From: Candidatus Omnitrophota bacterium | GTDB lineage: Bacteria; NPL-UPA2; BS750m-G34 | Length of the DNA stretch: 5,834 nucleotides | Assembly (NCBI GenBank): GCA_030640045.1 | Contig: DAOWKF010000054.1 | Coordinates: 1 to 5,834 of the forward strand | Reading direction: 5' to 3' | Shown: positions 1-5,834 of the stretch, piece by piece | Layout of the letters: each line of letters opens with the position of its first letter | Position numbering within the stretch: the stretch's first letter is position 1 | Position numbers and translations under genes: made by a program | Notes under the pieces: generated by a model | Told to the model about the DNA's origin: nothing | Seen by the model: the letters and a program-made list of their open reading frames with translations, nothing else | The model's database searches: none

Positions 1-761
1 AAAATGGATTTATAAGAATAATCACTCCAGTTTACATCCAGGCCGCATTTGATACCTTCATCAAGTTCATAGCCAAACTGCCCGGCAAAGGTCTTCTTAT
101 CCGGATCTGTATGGCGGTAGCCGTCGGACCTGTTATAGTTAAAGCCCAGACTATAATCGTATTGATCCTGTTTTCCATAAATAGTAACGGAATTCTTAAG
201 GGTATTCCATGCCCCTGCCTTTGTTGAGGCCTTTATTTCTACAGCTTTTTCAGCATATTCACCGCTCTTTGTTACGATATTTATCACTCCTCTTGCGGAA
301 TTCGTCCCGTACAGCGAAGGTGGAGGTGATTTAATTACCTCTATCCTCTCAATCTGGTCTACAGGGATATTGTCAATGCTGTTAAAACCATATACCCCGA
401 AATTGTATGGCTTGCCGTCAACCATAATTATCGGCCCGCCGACATGGGGGCTCTTTGTACCCCTGAAGCTAAAATAAGTCTTGTCCTTTGTTGTACTTTG
501 ATTAATAACACCCGGTACGCTTGAGATAATTGCTGCCAGATTGTCCTGGCCGCTCTTTTTAATATCCTCTGCTGTGATAATCGAGACTGATGCCGGTGTA
601 TCAAGCAAGGTAGCACCTTTTTTGCTTCCGGTTACTATCATCTCATCTAACTTGGTAACTCCTCCGGCCGGTTCCTCTGCAAACGCATTCAATCCAACGG
701 GCAAAAGGGATACAGCACAACTAATCATAACTACTCGTAATACTCGTCTAATCCGCTTCAT
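1..761 (-). CDS. TonB-dependent outer-membrane receptor, N-terminal part (runs off left edge)
   Basis: Outer-membrane gated channel that imports a scarce ligand (metal chelate, cobalamin, heme or similar) using energy from TonB-ExbBD. The 253 residues present begin with a basic N-terminus (MKRIRRVLR), a hydrophobic stretch and an AFA-EE cleavage-like site after residue 28, fitting a Sec signal peptide. A TonB box-like DEMIVTG lies at residues 39-45. The plug domain covers roughly residues 54-165: PASVSIITAEDIKKSG, LAAIISSVPGV, IIMVDGKPY, IERIEVIKSP, LYGTNSARGVINIVTKSG. Alternating barrel-strand sequence rich in Tyr and Asn follows to the window edge. The start is ATG at 761, with AAGGAG at 771-776 and 9 nt spacing. 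The family is certain, but the substrate cannot be read from the plug. The position after a chelatase and ABC operon makes a metal or tetrapyrrole ligand plausible; this is inference. The gene may be read from the upstream operon, because no clear minus-strand terminator separates them. Confidence 0.95.
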   Translation of the reverse strand, partial: MKRIRRVLRVVMISCAVSLLPVGLNAFAEEPAGGVTKLDEMIVTGSKKGATLLDTPASVSIITAEDIKKSGQDNLAAIISSVPGVINQSTTKDKTYFSFRGTKSPHVGGPIIMVDGKPYNFGVYGFNSIDNIPVDQIERIEVIKSPPPSLYGTNSARGVINIVTKSGEYAEKAVEIKASTKAGAWNTLKNSVTIYGKQDQYDYSLGFNYNRSDGYRHTDPDKKTFAGQFGYELDEGIKCGLDVNWSDYSYKSI

Positions 762-802
762 CTCTCTTTTCTCCTTTTTGTTTCCCCCTAAGCCCGAAAA
801 TA

Positions 803-811
803 TGTTATAAT
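803..811 (+). promoter_or_regulatory. Extended -10 promoter element on the + strand
   Basis: TGTTATAAT is an exact extended -10 (TGn followed by TATAAT). No good -35 hexamer is visible at 17 bp spacing, where TCCCCC is found; extended -10 promoters can work without one. The predicted start, about 7 nt downstream at 817-820, falls exactly where the first hairpin of the candidate RNA begins. It points away from the TonB receptor gene. No protein-coding gene on the + strand follows it. Confidence 0.45.
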
Positions 812-817
812 TCCTAT

Positions 818-923
818 GGACTTAAGGGTGCTTTGCCTTTAAGTATCAACCTCATTAGATACGCTCTAATGGGGCAGGCAGCCCGCTGACTTTTAATAGA
901 GGTTTGGCGGGCTTGCCATTTTT
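818..923 (+). ncRNA. Candidate structured small RNA with three hairpins
   Basis: Not a recognised family. Seen: three consecutive hairpins. Hairpin 1 is 820-828 with 836-844 (9 bp, 7-nt loop); hairpin 2 is 850-859 with 865-874 (10 bp, 5-nt loop); hairpin 3 is 877-886 with 907-917 (10 bp, one bulged base, GC-rich), followed by ATTTTT. The G826-T838 and T852-G872 pairs, and the loop-closing T887-G906 and G888-T905 pairs of hairpin 3, are G-U wobbles only in + strand RNA; on the minus strand they would be A-C mismatches. An extended -10 sits about 7 nt before hairpin 1. Inferred: a free-standing RNA of about 105 nt, antisense to any minus-strand transcript that crosses this gap, including the TonB receptor leader. 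It could instead be a mobile hairpin element or a folded fragment with no promoter activity. Confidence 0.4.
877..923 (+). terminator. Terminator-like hairpin with T-run, + strand
   Basis: GGCAGCCCGC (877-886) pairs with GCGGGCTTGCC (907-917) with one bulged T. Three weaker pairs extend the stem into the loop on the + strand, and ATTTTT follows at 918-923. The stem is GC-rich and the T-run is short, so an intrinsic terminator ending the candidate + strand RNA is plausible. In the minus direction the same stem is followed by TGCCCCATT, with no U-run, so it is not a convincing terminator for the ABC operon. Confidence 0.4.
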
Positions 924-1003
924 CTGCTACATTTTTCGAGCTCTTTTAATCTAAACACCACCTCCTCTCCGGCTCTTTTTAAAAACTCATCTTTCAATTT
1001 CAA
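893..1003 (-). CDS. Possible 36-codon small ORF after the ABC permease
   Basis: A TTG codon overlaps the permease TGA as TTGA, and an open frame runs 36 codons to TAA at 893-895. A second TTG at 997 has AAAGGA 6 nt upstream, which is a better initiation site. The product would be charged and helix-prone (KDEFLKRAGEEVVFRLKELE), with one Cys and a C-terminal SPPNLY. The 4-nt stop/start overlap resembles the GTGA junction upstream in the same operon. Against it: non-ATG start, a frame this short is common by chance, and the 3' end overlaps one arm of the + strand hairpin. No function is proposed. It may simply be untranslated sequence. Confidence 0.2.
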   Translation of the reverse strand: MKLKDEFLKRAGEEVVFRLKELEKCSRKMASPPNLY

Positions 1004-1734
1004 TCCTTTGACATCCTTATCACGCGCACAGCTATAATGAAACTTATACATCCGAAAATCAACATATATAAAAGTGAAGAATATGGAAACAACCGGCCTA
1101 ATGATGCCGCCCTTATAGCCTTAGATGAATGCGCCAGAGGCAAAAGTTGTATAATCTGCCTCGCCCACACAGGATAATATCCTAACGGGAAAAATGTCCC
1201 GCACAGAAATGCCATCGGCGTCATTACAAAATTATTCAGCATCCCCTGCTCCGCGTGTGTCTTCACAACCATTGAAGTAATAACTGCCATTGAAGAAAAA
1301 ATAAAGGTATTAAGCAGGACTGATAAGATAAACAGCATATTCAAATGGACACTGACTTTGAAAATTAAAGCAATTATTATTACAATCATAGCCGCCAGGC
1401 ACCCGCGAAACATTCCGCTAATTACTTCACCTGCAGTGTAACACAGGTCTGTAATCGGAGTAGAACGAATCTCATCGAATGTCTTCCAGTAAAACCTGCA
1501 AATATTAATTTCTGAGGAAAGGGCAAAGCTCTGCCGCATACTGCTCATTGCGATTAACCCCGGGATAATAAAAAAGATATAGGGCAGGCCTTCAACAGTA
1601 ACCTTATCCTTAAATCCCCAGCCGAATGTAATGAGAAAGAGAAGCGGCGATACAGAAAAGGAAAATATTTGTTTAATAAACCTTCTTTTTAAAATAATAA
1701 TTTCACGGACTATAATGGCAATTAACGGTCTCAT
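1000..1734 (-). CDS. ABC-2 type transporter permease (DrrB/NodJ-like)
   Basis: Inner-membrane component of an ABC-2 family transporter, presumably a dimer driven by the ATPase encoded just upstream. At 244 aa it has the usual family length. About six hydrophobic segments are visible, near residues 24-40, 50-67, 103-126, 133-155, 167-185 and 217-237. The conserved late region is present: MTPMAFLCGTFFPL (171-184), then Trp190 and PLAHSSKAIR (199-208), typical of DrrB/NodJ-like exporters. The FDEIRSTPITD stretch (86-96) matches the cytoplasmic coupling region of the family. It starts with ATG 9 nt after the ATPase stop. The ribosome site is weak (AAAGAA-like), suggesting translational coupling. 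ABC-2 systems mostly export drugs, polysaccharides or lipids. The substrate here is unknown, and neighbouring chelatase genes suggest, but do not show, a metal-containing small molecule. Confidence 0.9.
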   Translation of the reverse strand: MRPLIAIIVREIIILKRRFIKQIFSFSVSPLLFLITFGWGFKDKVTVEGLPYIFFIIPGLIAMSSMRQSFALSSEINICRFYWKTFDEIRSTPITDLCYTAGEVISGMFRGCLAAMIVIIIALIFKVSVHLNMLFILSVLLNTFIFSSMAVITSMVVKTHAEQGMLNNFVMTPMAFLCGTFFPLGYYPVWARQIIQLLPLAHSSKAIRAASLGRLFPYSSLLYMLIFGCISFIIAVRVIRMSKD

Positions 1735-1743
1735 AATATTTCT

Positions 1744-2601
1744 TTACTTATTCTGATTAGCTGCAGGATTAACTCTCCTGCCGGTCAACCTTATAAAAAC
1801 ATCCTCTAAATTTGCCCGCCTGATTACAGCATTTTTATTGAGTTTGGAAAGAAACTCAGCTGCCTCTCCCCTGGTCTCGAAAAACTCTGCCTCCAGGCCG
1901 TCCGAACCTTCTATATCAACGGCAATCTTTCCCATATCATTTACTAACTTTGAAGGAGCTCCCTCAGCAATTAGCCCCCCCTTATCTAATATGCCGACCC
2001 TGTCGGATAAATACTCAGCTTCCTCTATATAATGAGTGGTAAGAAAAATTGTTCCGCCCCTGTCTCTTATCCTTTTTATCAGCCCCCACACCCTTCTTCT
2101 GGCAACGGCGTCAAGACCTGCAGTGGGCTCATCCATAATAAGCAGGTTAGGGCTGTGGATAAGGGCGCGGGCAATGGTAAGCCGGCGGCGCATCCCGCCG
2201 GAATATTTGGACGCAAGCCTATGCATATCACCTTTTAAATCCACAAAATCCAGTAATTCATCAGCTTTTTTCTTTATGTCCTTTATCTTCATCTTAAATA
2301 ACAACCCGTGAATAAGCAGGTTTTCATAGCCTGTCAGTTCCGGGTCGATATTACGCGTCTGATGAATAACGCCTATCTCCTTTTTTGCCTGGACAGGGTT
2401 CTTTAACACGTCATGCCCGTTAATACGGGCGCTGCCGGACGTCGGAAGTGTCAAAGTCGACAATATTCTTATCGTAGTAGTTTTACCTGCGCCGTTAGGC
2501 CCCAGGAATCCGTAAATCTCCTGTTTCCGGACTTCTAAGTTAAGGCCGTTAACAGCAGTTATGTTCTTGTATTTTTTAAAAAGATTTTCTATCTTAATCA
2601 C
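1744..2601 (-). CDS. ABC transporter ATP-binding protein (DrrA-like)
   Basis: Cytoplasmic ATPase that powers the ABC-2 permease encoded downstream. All nucleotide-binding motifs are intact: Walker A GPNGAGKT (34-41), Q-loop Gln81, signature YSGGM (133-137), Walker B LLIMDEP (153-159), D-loop AGLD (161-164) and H-loop His190. The C-terminal segment, including [12 protein letters not shown] (264-275), is the tail found in DrrA-type exporter ATPases; 285 aa is slightly short for that group but complete. The start is GTG at 2601, overlapping the ChlI stop as GTGA. No good Shine-Dalgarno is visible, so initiation probably depends on coupling to chlI translation. This start gives the standard [11 protein letters not shown] beginning of the fold. 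Linkage to chelatase genes by a 4-nt overlap implies stoichiometric co-expression. Confidence 0.95.
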   Translation of the reverse strand: MIKIENLFKKYKNITAVNGLNLEVRKQEIYGFLGPNGAGKTTTIRILSTLTLPTSGSARINGHDVLKNPVQAKKEIGVIHQTRNIDPELTGYENLLIHGLLFKMKIKDIKKKADELLDFVDLKGDMHRLASKYSGGMRRRLTIARALIHSPNLLIMDEPTAGLDAVARRRVWGLIKRIRDRGGTIFLTTHYIEEAEYLSDRVGILDKGGLIAEGAPSKLVNDMGKIAVDIEGSDGLEAEFFETRGEAAEFLSKLNKNAVIRRANLEDVFIRLTGRRVNPAANQNK

Positions 2602-3620
2602 GATAGACGAGCTTTTATTTTATCTATATCCAGCCCTACCTCTTCAAACGGCTTGCGCCGGACCCTGTGAGACAGGCACAATTCAGCAGAGGTTTCTATG
2701 TCCCGGCTTTCGACTTTAGTCCGGCCATCGAATGCCGCCGCAGTCTTGGCAACTTTCATCATCATAATCTCCCCGCGATGCCCATCGATACCAAGATCAA
2801 TTACTAAATCAACTATCTTTTTCAGAATTGCATCATCAATAGTAACCCGGGGATAAAGTTTTTTGGCGTTGTTGATCCGCTCAACCAGCTTCTGTGATTC
2901 CGGCTGCCATTTTTTAATAAATTTTTGAGGAGAGACCTCAAACTCTTCCCGCCTTTTAACTATTTCAATACGCTCATCAGCGCTATTCAGGCCCTGGATA
3001 TTGACGCATAAGCCAAAGCGGTCTAACAGCTGCGGCCGTATCTCGCCCTCTTCAGGATTCATCGTGCCTACAAGGACAAATCTTGCAGGATGTGAAAAAG
3101 ACACGCCCTCCCTCTCAATCGTATTTACTCCCATTGCTGCTGAGTCAAGAAGCACATCTACTATATGGTCGTCAAGAAGATTAACTTCATCAACGTATAA
3201 AATACCCCTGTGTGCTGCGGCAAGGATTCCCGGTTCTATCTTCTTCTCGCCTCTTTTTAATGCGTGTTCGATATCGATAGTACCTACAACGCGGTCTTCT
3301 GTAGCACTTATCGGCAGCTCAATCACTTTTACCCTCCTCTTAATAACTCTCTCCGGGTCGCAAGACGCATTAAGCTGGCAGGTTGGACAAATTTCCTGTT
3401 TGTCTTGAGGCTCACATTGAAAAGGACAATTTTCTACCACCTCAATCTCGGGCAAAATTTGGGCAAGCGCCCGGACAGCAGTGGATTTTCCGGTTCCCTT
3501 TTCTCCTCTTATCAACACCCCTGATAGAGTAGGGTTAATTACATTCAAGATTAATCCTAATTTCATTAACTCCTGGCCTACAATTGCAGGAAAAGGGAAA
3601 ATTACGCGTTTTACTGTCAT
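2598..3620 (-). CDS. chlI: ChlI/BchI-type AAA+ ATPase subunit of a metal chelatase
   Basis: AAA+ motor subunit that, with a ChlD-type partner, forms the ATP-driven ring acting on a large catalytic subunit (BchH, CobN or relative) during Mg2+ or Co2+ insertion into a tetrapyrrole. Motifs: Walker A GEKGTGKS (39-46), Walker B ILYVDE (140-145), sensor-1 region GTMNPEEGE (185-193), DRFG arginine finger (200-203) and sensor-2 Arg282 in GHRGE. Between Walker A and LPISATED is the family's cysteine-rich insert, with Cys at 65, 69, 78, 81 and 87; such cysteines are redox-active in plant ChlI. At 340 aa it has normal length. ATG abuts the upstream TAA with no gap; AAAGGAG at 3632-3638 is 11 nt away. 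The family is certain. Co versus Mg is unresolved: nothing else in the window indicates photosynthesis, so cobalt or another metal seems likelier. Gene symbol used for the family. Confidence 0.92.
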   Translation of the reverse strand: MTVKRVIFPFPAIVGQELMKLGLILNVINPTLSGVLIRGEKGTGKSTAVRALAQILPEIEVVENCPFQCEPQDKQEICPTCQLNASCDPERVIKRRVKVIELPISATEDRVVGTIDIEHALKRGEKKIEPGILAAAHRGILYVDEVNLLDDHIVDVLLDSAAMGVNTIEREGVSFSHPARFVLVGTMNPEEGEIRPQLLDRFGLCVNIQGLNSADERIEIVKRREEFEVSPQKFIKKWQPESQKLVERINNAKKLYPRVTIDDAILKKIVDLVIDLGIDGHRGEIMMMKVAKTAAAFDGRTKVESRDIETSAELCLSHRVRRKPFEEVGLDIDKIKARLS

Positions 3621-5528
3621 TTATTTCAAAGCTCCTTTCGTAATCTCAAGTATCTTATCCTCACGAAGTTCCTCCGGCCTGTAATACTCGGCATTCAGCC
3701 TTGCAGCCAGTGAACCCGCAAGCCCCAATCGAATAATCTGCTGCGGCTCAGTATCAATTACTACATATTTCACAGGGATCTCTTCATAAAGACGGCCGGC
3801 AAACTCAGCAGCTTCTTGATATGCCTCGCTCCCTGAATACGGGACATTCGCTTTGCCGTCAGTAACGATAATTACAATCGGCTGTATAGTCTTATCCTTA
3901 TTAAAATTTATTTTTAATATTTTATAAGTTAAAGCGATAGCGTGCGCAAGAGGAGTCCTGCCTCCGACAGGCAGTTCTTTTAACAACTTTCCAGCGAGCT
4001 CGATTGAACTGGTGGGAGGAAGTATGCACTCCGCCCTGTCTCTCCTGAATGCGATCATACCTACTTTGTCTCTCTTCTGGTACGCGTCCAAAAGCAAGGA
4101 CATTATCGCCCCTTTTGTCTCAACCATCCGCTTGTAAGCGCCCATTGAGCCGCTTGCGTCTACAACGAACAAAATAAAATTTCCTGTTTTCTTTTCTCTT
4201 ACCTTCCCCCGAATGTCATCGCTTTTTATTATCACTTTCAAGTTATTCTCAGGATAGGTTTTTCTTCTCGGTCCCTGAAAAAGCGAAGCGGCACGGATTG
4301 TGGCATCAATTGCTATATCGTTTCCTTTATTTTTATAAACACTTTTTACATACCTTCCGGTTTTCTGCTGGGTTTTTGTCCTTGAGCGCCTTCCCGATCC
4401 TTTGCGAAAAATCCGGTCTTTATCCGTTTTTATTGTTTTTGAATTAAAAATCTCTCCGGTATCAAAATTGAACTCAGGCTGAGGCTGAGGCATATTTTGT
4501 GTTTTATTATTCCGACCAATCCTGTCCTGGGTATCCTGTGGGGCATCAGGTTTATTCCTGTTACCAGCAGATTGATTAGATCCACCTTTTGTTTTATCCT
4601 TATCAGAATCTGCCCGGCTGTCATTTTTCTCCTGACTGTTTCTTTGAGATTGCCTATCTGGATTCTGCGGTTCGTTTTTTTCTCTTATGCGGTGAGGCAG
4701 GGCATATTCAGCTGCTTTTTTTATATCGCAGGCCGCCGCTTCAATCCTATTGTCAAATGCAGCAATTGTCCTGGCAGCGCGCCCTATTATAATCTCTGCC
4801 CTGTGCCCGGCACAATTATTTTCATTTACAATCTCTGCTATCAGTCTTAAATTAGCCTCTGAAATGAAAGTTTTACCAAGCAGCTTCCTCGCTTTGACAA
4901 TTTTTTCTTTTAATTTTTTTTCGCTTTCTTCATATCGAGAAATAAATTCCCTGGGCGCACTGTCAAACTCCTCGCGCCCTTTTATAACTATTATTCTTTT
5001 TAAAGGGTCTCTTTCATTTTCAATCTCAACTGACAACCCAAACCTATCCAGAAGCTGCGGCCCTATTTCGCCTTCCTCCGGGTTCATTGTCCCTATTAGA
5101 ATAAATCTTGAAGGATGAACAAAAGAGATCCCTTCTCTTTCTATAATATTGACTCCTGAACCGCACGCATCAAGGATTAACTCGACTAAGTGGTCATTTA
5201 GAAGATTAACTTCATCTATATATAAAATTCCCCTGTGTACCTTTGCTAAAAGTCCGGGACAGAACTTCTTTTTTCCTGTTTTTAGAGCCTCTTCAAAATC
5301 TATGCCTCCAAGAAGCATATCTTCTGTGGCGCTTAAAGGTAAATCGCAGAATGGAACCGGGCCTAAAAGATTTCTTAATGCCCTTGAGGCAGTAGATTTT
5401 GCCGTCCCCTTCTTTCCCCTGATAAGCACGCCGCCTATTTTAAGATTAATCGCGTTTAAAACCAGCGCCTCTTTCATCTGCTCCTGTCCCACAATTGCAC
5501 TAAACGGGTAATACAATCTTTCAGGCAT
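3621..5528 (-). CDS. chlD: ChlD/ChlID-type chelatase subunit: AAA+ plus VWA domain
   Basis: Partner of ChlI that couples the AAA+ ring to the catalytic chelatase subunit. Domains of the 635 aa: AAA+ module (about 5-200) with P-loop GKKGTAKS (38-45; third Gly replaced by Ala, as is common in ChlD), Walker B ILYIDE (101-106), GTMNPEEGE (146-154), DRFG (161-164) and GHRAE (241-245); a long Asn/Gln/Asp/Lys-rich linker (about 285-350) without hydrophobic core; a basic GRRSRTK...GRYV region (379-394); and a VWA domain (about 450-635) with complete MIDAS: DASGS (457-461), Thr525 and Asp557 (TDG). It lacks the cysteine-rich insert of the adjacent ChlI paralogue. The length resembles single-chain ChlID of non-photosynthetic bacteria. 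ATG at 5528 has AGGGAG at 5538-5543 and overlaps the radical SAM stop by 8 nt (ATGCCTGA), implying coupling. The metal and large subunit are not identified here. Confidence 0.92.
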   Translation of the reverse strand: MPERLYYPFSAIVGQEQMKEALVLNAINLKIGGVLIRGKKGTAKSTASRALRNLLGPVPFCDLPLSATEDMLLGGIDFEEALKTGKKKFCPGLLAKVHRGILYIDEVNLLNDHLVELILDACGSGVNIIEREGISFVHPSRFILIGTMNPEEGEIGPQLLDRFGLSVEIENERDPLKRIIVIKGREEFDSAPREFISRYEESEKKLKEKIVKARKLLGKTFISEANLRLIAEIVNENNCAGHRAEIIIGRAARTIAAFDNRIEAAACDIKKAAEYALPHRIREKNEPQNPDRQSQRNSQEKNDSRADSDKDKTKGGSNQSAGNRNKPDAPQDTQDRIGRNNKTQNMPQPQPEFNFDTGEIFNSKTIKTDKDRIFRKGSGRRSRTKTQQKTGRYVKSVYKNKGNDIAIDATIRAASLFQGPRRKTYPENNLKVIIKSDDIRGKVREKKTGNFILFVVDASGSMGAYKRMVETKGAIMSLLLDAYQKRDKVGMIAFRRDRAECILPPTSSIELAGKLLKELPVGGRTPLAHAIALTYKILKINFNKDKTIQPIVIIVTDGKANVPYSGSEAYQEAAEFAGRLYEEIPVKYVVIDTEPQQIIRLGLAGSLAARLNAEYYRPEELREDKILEITKGALK

Positions 5529-5834
5529 GGGTTAATTCTCCCTGAACAAACTCTTTTGCCAGCTTGCAGTCAACGCACTCATATAAAGGATCGGAATTAT
5601 TATAATAAGCCCGTGCAAAACAGGCTCCGCCGCATATATCGAAGTCATTGCACTGATAACACTTATTCATAACTGTTTTAAATTTGTCTTCAATGGAACA
5701 AAACTTGTCTTCATCAATCCCATCTGTAATATTGCCGATATAAAAATCAGTATCGTTGCTAAATGATGAGCAGGGATACAAATCTCCGTTGGGCTCGACA
5801 TAGGAACCTGTGCGGCGAATTATGTGGCAATGAA
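5521..5834 (-). CDS. Radical SAM enzyme, C-terminal SPASM domain (5' end off right edge)
   Basis: Only the last 103 residues are in the window; the frame stays open to the edge, so the TTG at 5781 is an internal Leu codon, not the start. The visible part matches the SPASM cysteine pattern exactly: CX13GX4C (Cys2, Gly16, Cys21 of the fragment), then CX2CX5CX3C (Cys58, 61, 67, 71), then a final Cys86 (Cys89 also near). EPNGDLYPC and IGNI are typical of the domain. SPASM domains bind two auxiliary 4Fe-4S clusters and occur in peptide maturases, anaerobic sulfatase maturases and some heme-pathway enzymes (AhbC/AhbD/NirJ relatives). The radical SAM CX3CX2C core should lie to the right of the window. 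The substrate is unknown: the chelatase neighbours favour a tetrapyrrole or metallophore, while the domain type alone favours a peptide. It overlaps chlD by 8 nt, so it is surely in the same operon. Confidence 0.9.
   Translation of the reverse strand, partial: HCHIIRRTGSYVEPNGDLYPCSSFSNDTDFYIGNITDGIDEDKFCSIEDKFKTVMNKCYQCNDFDICGGACFARAYYNNSDPLYECVDCKLAKEFVQGELTHA

Noticed and set aside
541..810. 89-codon + strand ORF over the receptor 5' end
   Set aside because: It lies antisense to a clear TonB receptor signal peptide and plug domain and shows no recognisable family motif.
877..917. Minus-strand terminator ending the ABC operon
   Set aside because: The stem is good, but in the minus direction it is followed by TGCCCCATT with no U-run.
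820..917. CRISPR array or tandem repeat in the intergenic gap
   Set aside because: The three hairpins have unrelated stem sequences and no repeated unit or regular spacing.
958..965. Strong Shine-Dalgarno AGGAGGTG on the minus strand
   Set aside because: The only nearby start is a GTG about 2 nt away, too close, and no ATG/GTG/TTG lies at a workable distance. Probably chance or part of the small ORF.
762..999. Cobalamin or other known riboswitch in the leader of the TonB receptor
   Set aside because: No B12-box-like or other consensus core that I could recognise on the minus strand, and the hairpins pair better as + strand RNA.
4430..4624. 64-codon minus-strand ORF inside the chlD linker
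   Set aside because: It is an out-of-frame reading of the low-complexity linker, which continues in the chlD frame without interruption.
3001..5511. Several + strand ORFs of 67-135 codons opposite the chelatase genes
   Set aside because: They are antisense shadows of well-conserved chlI/chlD coding sequence, and their translations show no domain logic.

Overview
The window is a compact run of minus-strand genes, read from high to low coordinates, from a Gram-negative and probably anaerobic bacterium. The Gram-negative call rests on a TonB-dependent outer-membrane receptor. The anaerobic lean is an inference from a SPASM-type radical SAM enzyme and chelatase-type AAA+ genes. Base composition is moderately AT-rich. 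The sequence alone does not fix a phylum.

Right part (5834 down to 1000): five tightly packed genes look like one operon. In order they are the C-terminal SPASM part of a radical SAM enzyme (its 5' end lies outside the window); a 635-aa ChlD/BchD-like (ChlID) chelatase subunit with AAA+, polar linker and VWA domains; a 340-aa ChlI/BchI-like AAA+ ATPase; a DrrA-like ABC ATPase; and an ABC-2 permease. The junctions are an 8-nt overlap, direct abutment, a 4-nt GTGA overlap and a 9-nt gap. A weakly supported 36-codon reading frame may follow the permease through a TTGA overlap.

Intergenic part (999 to 762): no clear minus-strand terminator is visible. The + strand has a perfect extended -10 (803-811) followed by three consecutive hairpins (820-844, 850-874, 877-917) and a T-run (919-923). 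Two of the stems contain an internal pair, and the third a set of loop-closing pairs, that is G-U if the RNA is read on the + strand but A-C on the minus strand. This points to a small RNA of about 105 nt transcribed against the surrounding genes, or a mobile hairpin element with that polarity.

Left part (761 to 1): the N-terminal 253 residues of a TonB-dependent receptor, with signal peptide, TonB box, plug domain and the first barrel strands. It runs off the left edge.

How it may work together: ChlI and ChlID form the ATP-driven motor of class I metal chelatases (Mg into protoporphyrin, Co into hydrogenobyrinate or related corrins). The catalytic large subunit (BchH/CobN/HmuS type) is not in the window. 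A motor co-transcribed with a SPASM radical SAM enzyme and an ABC-2 transporter, next to a TonB receptor, suggests making, modifying or moving a metal-tetrapyrrole or other metal-binding small molecule. The metal, substrate and transport direction are not determined by this sequence.
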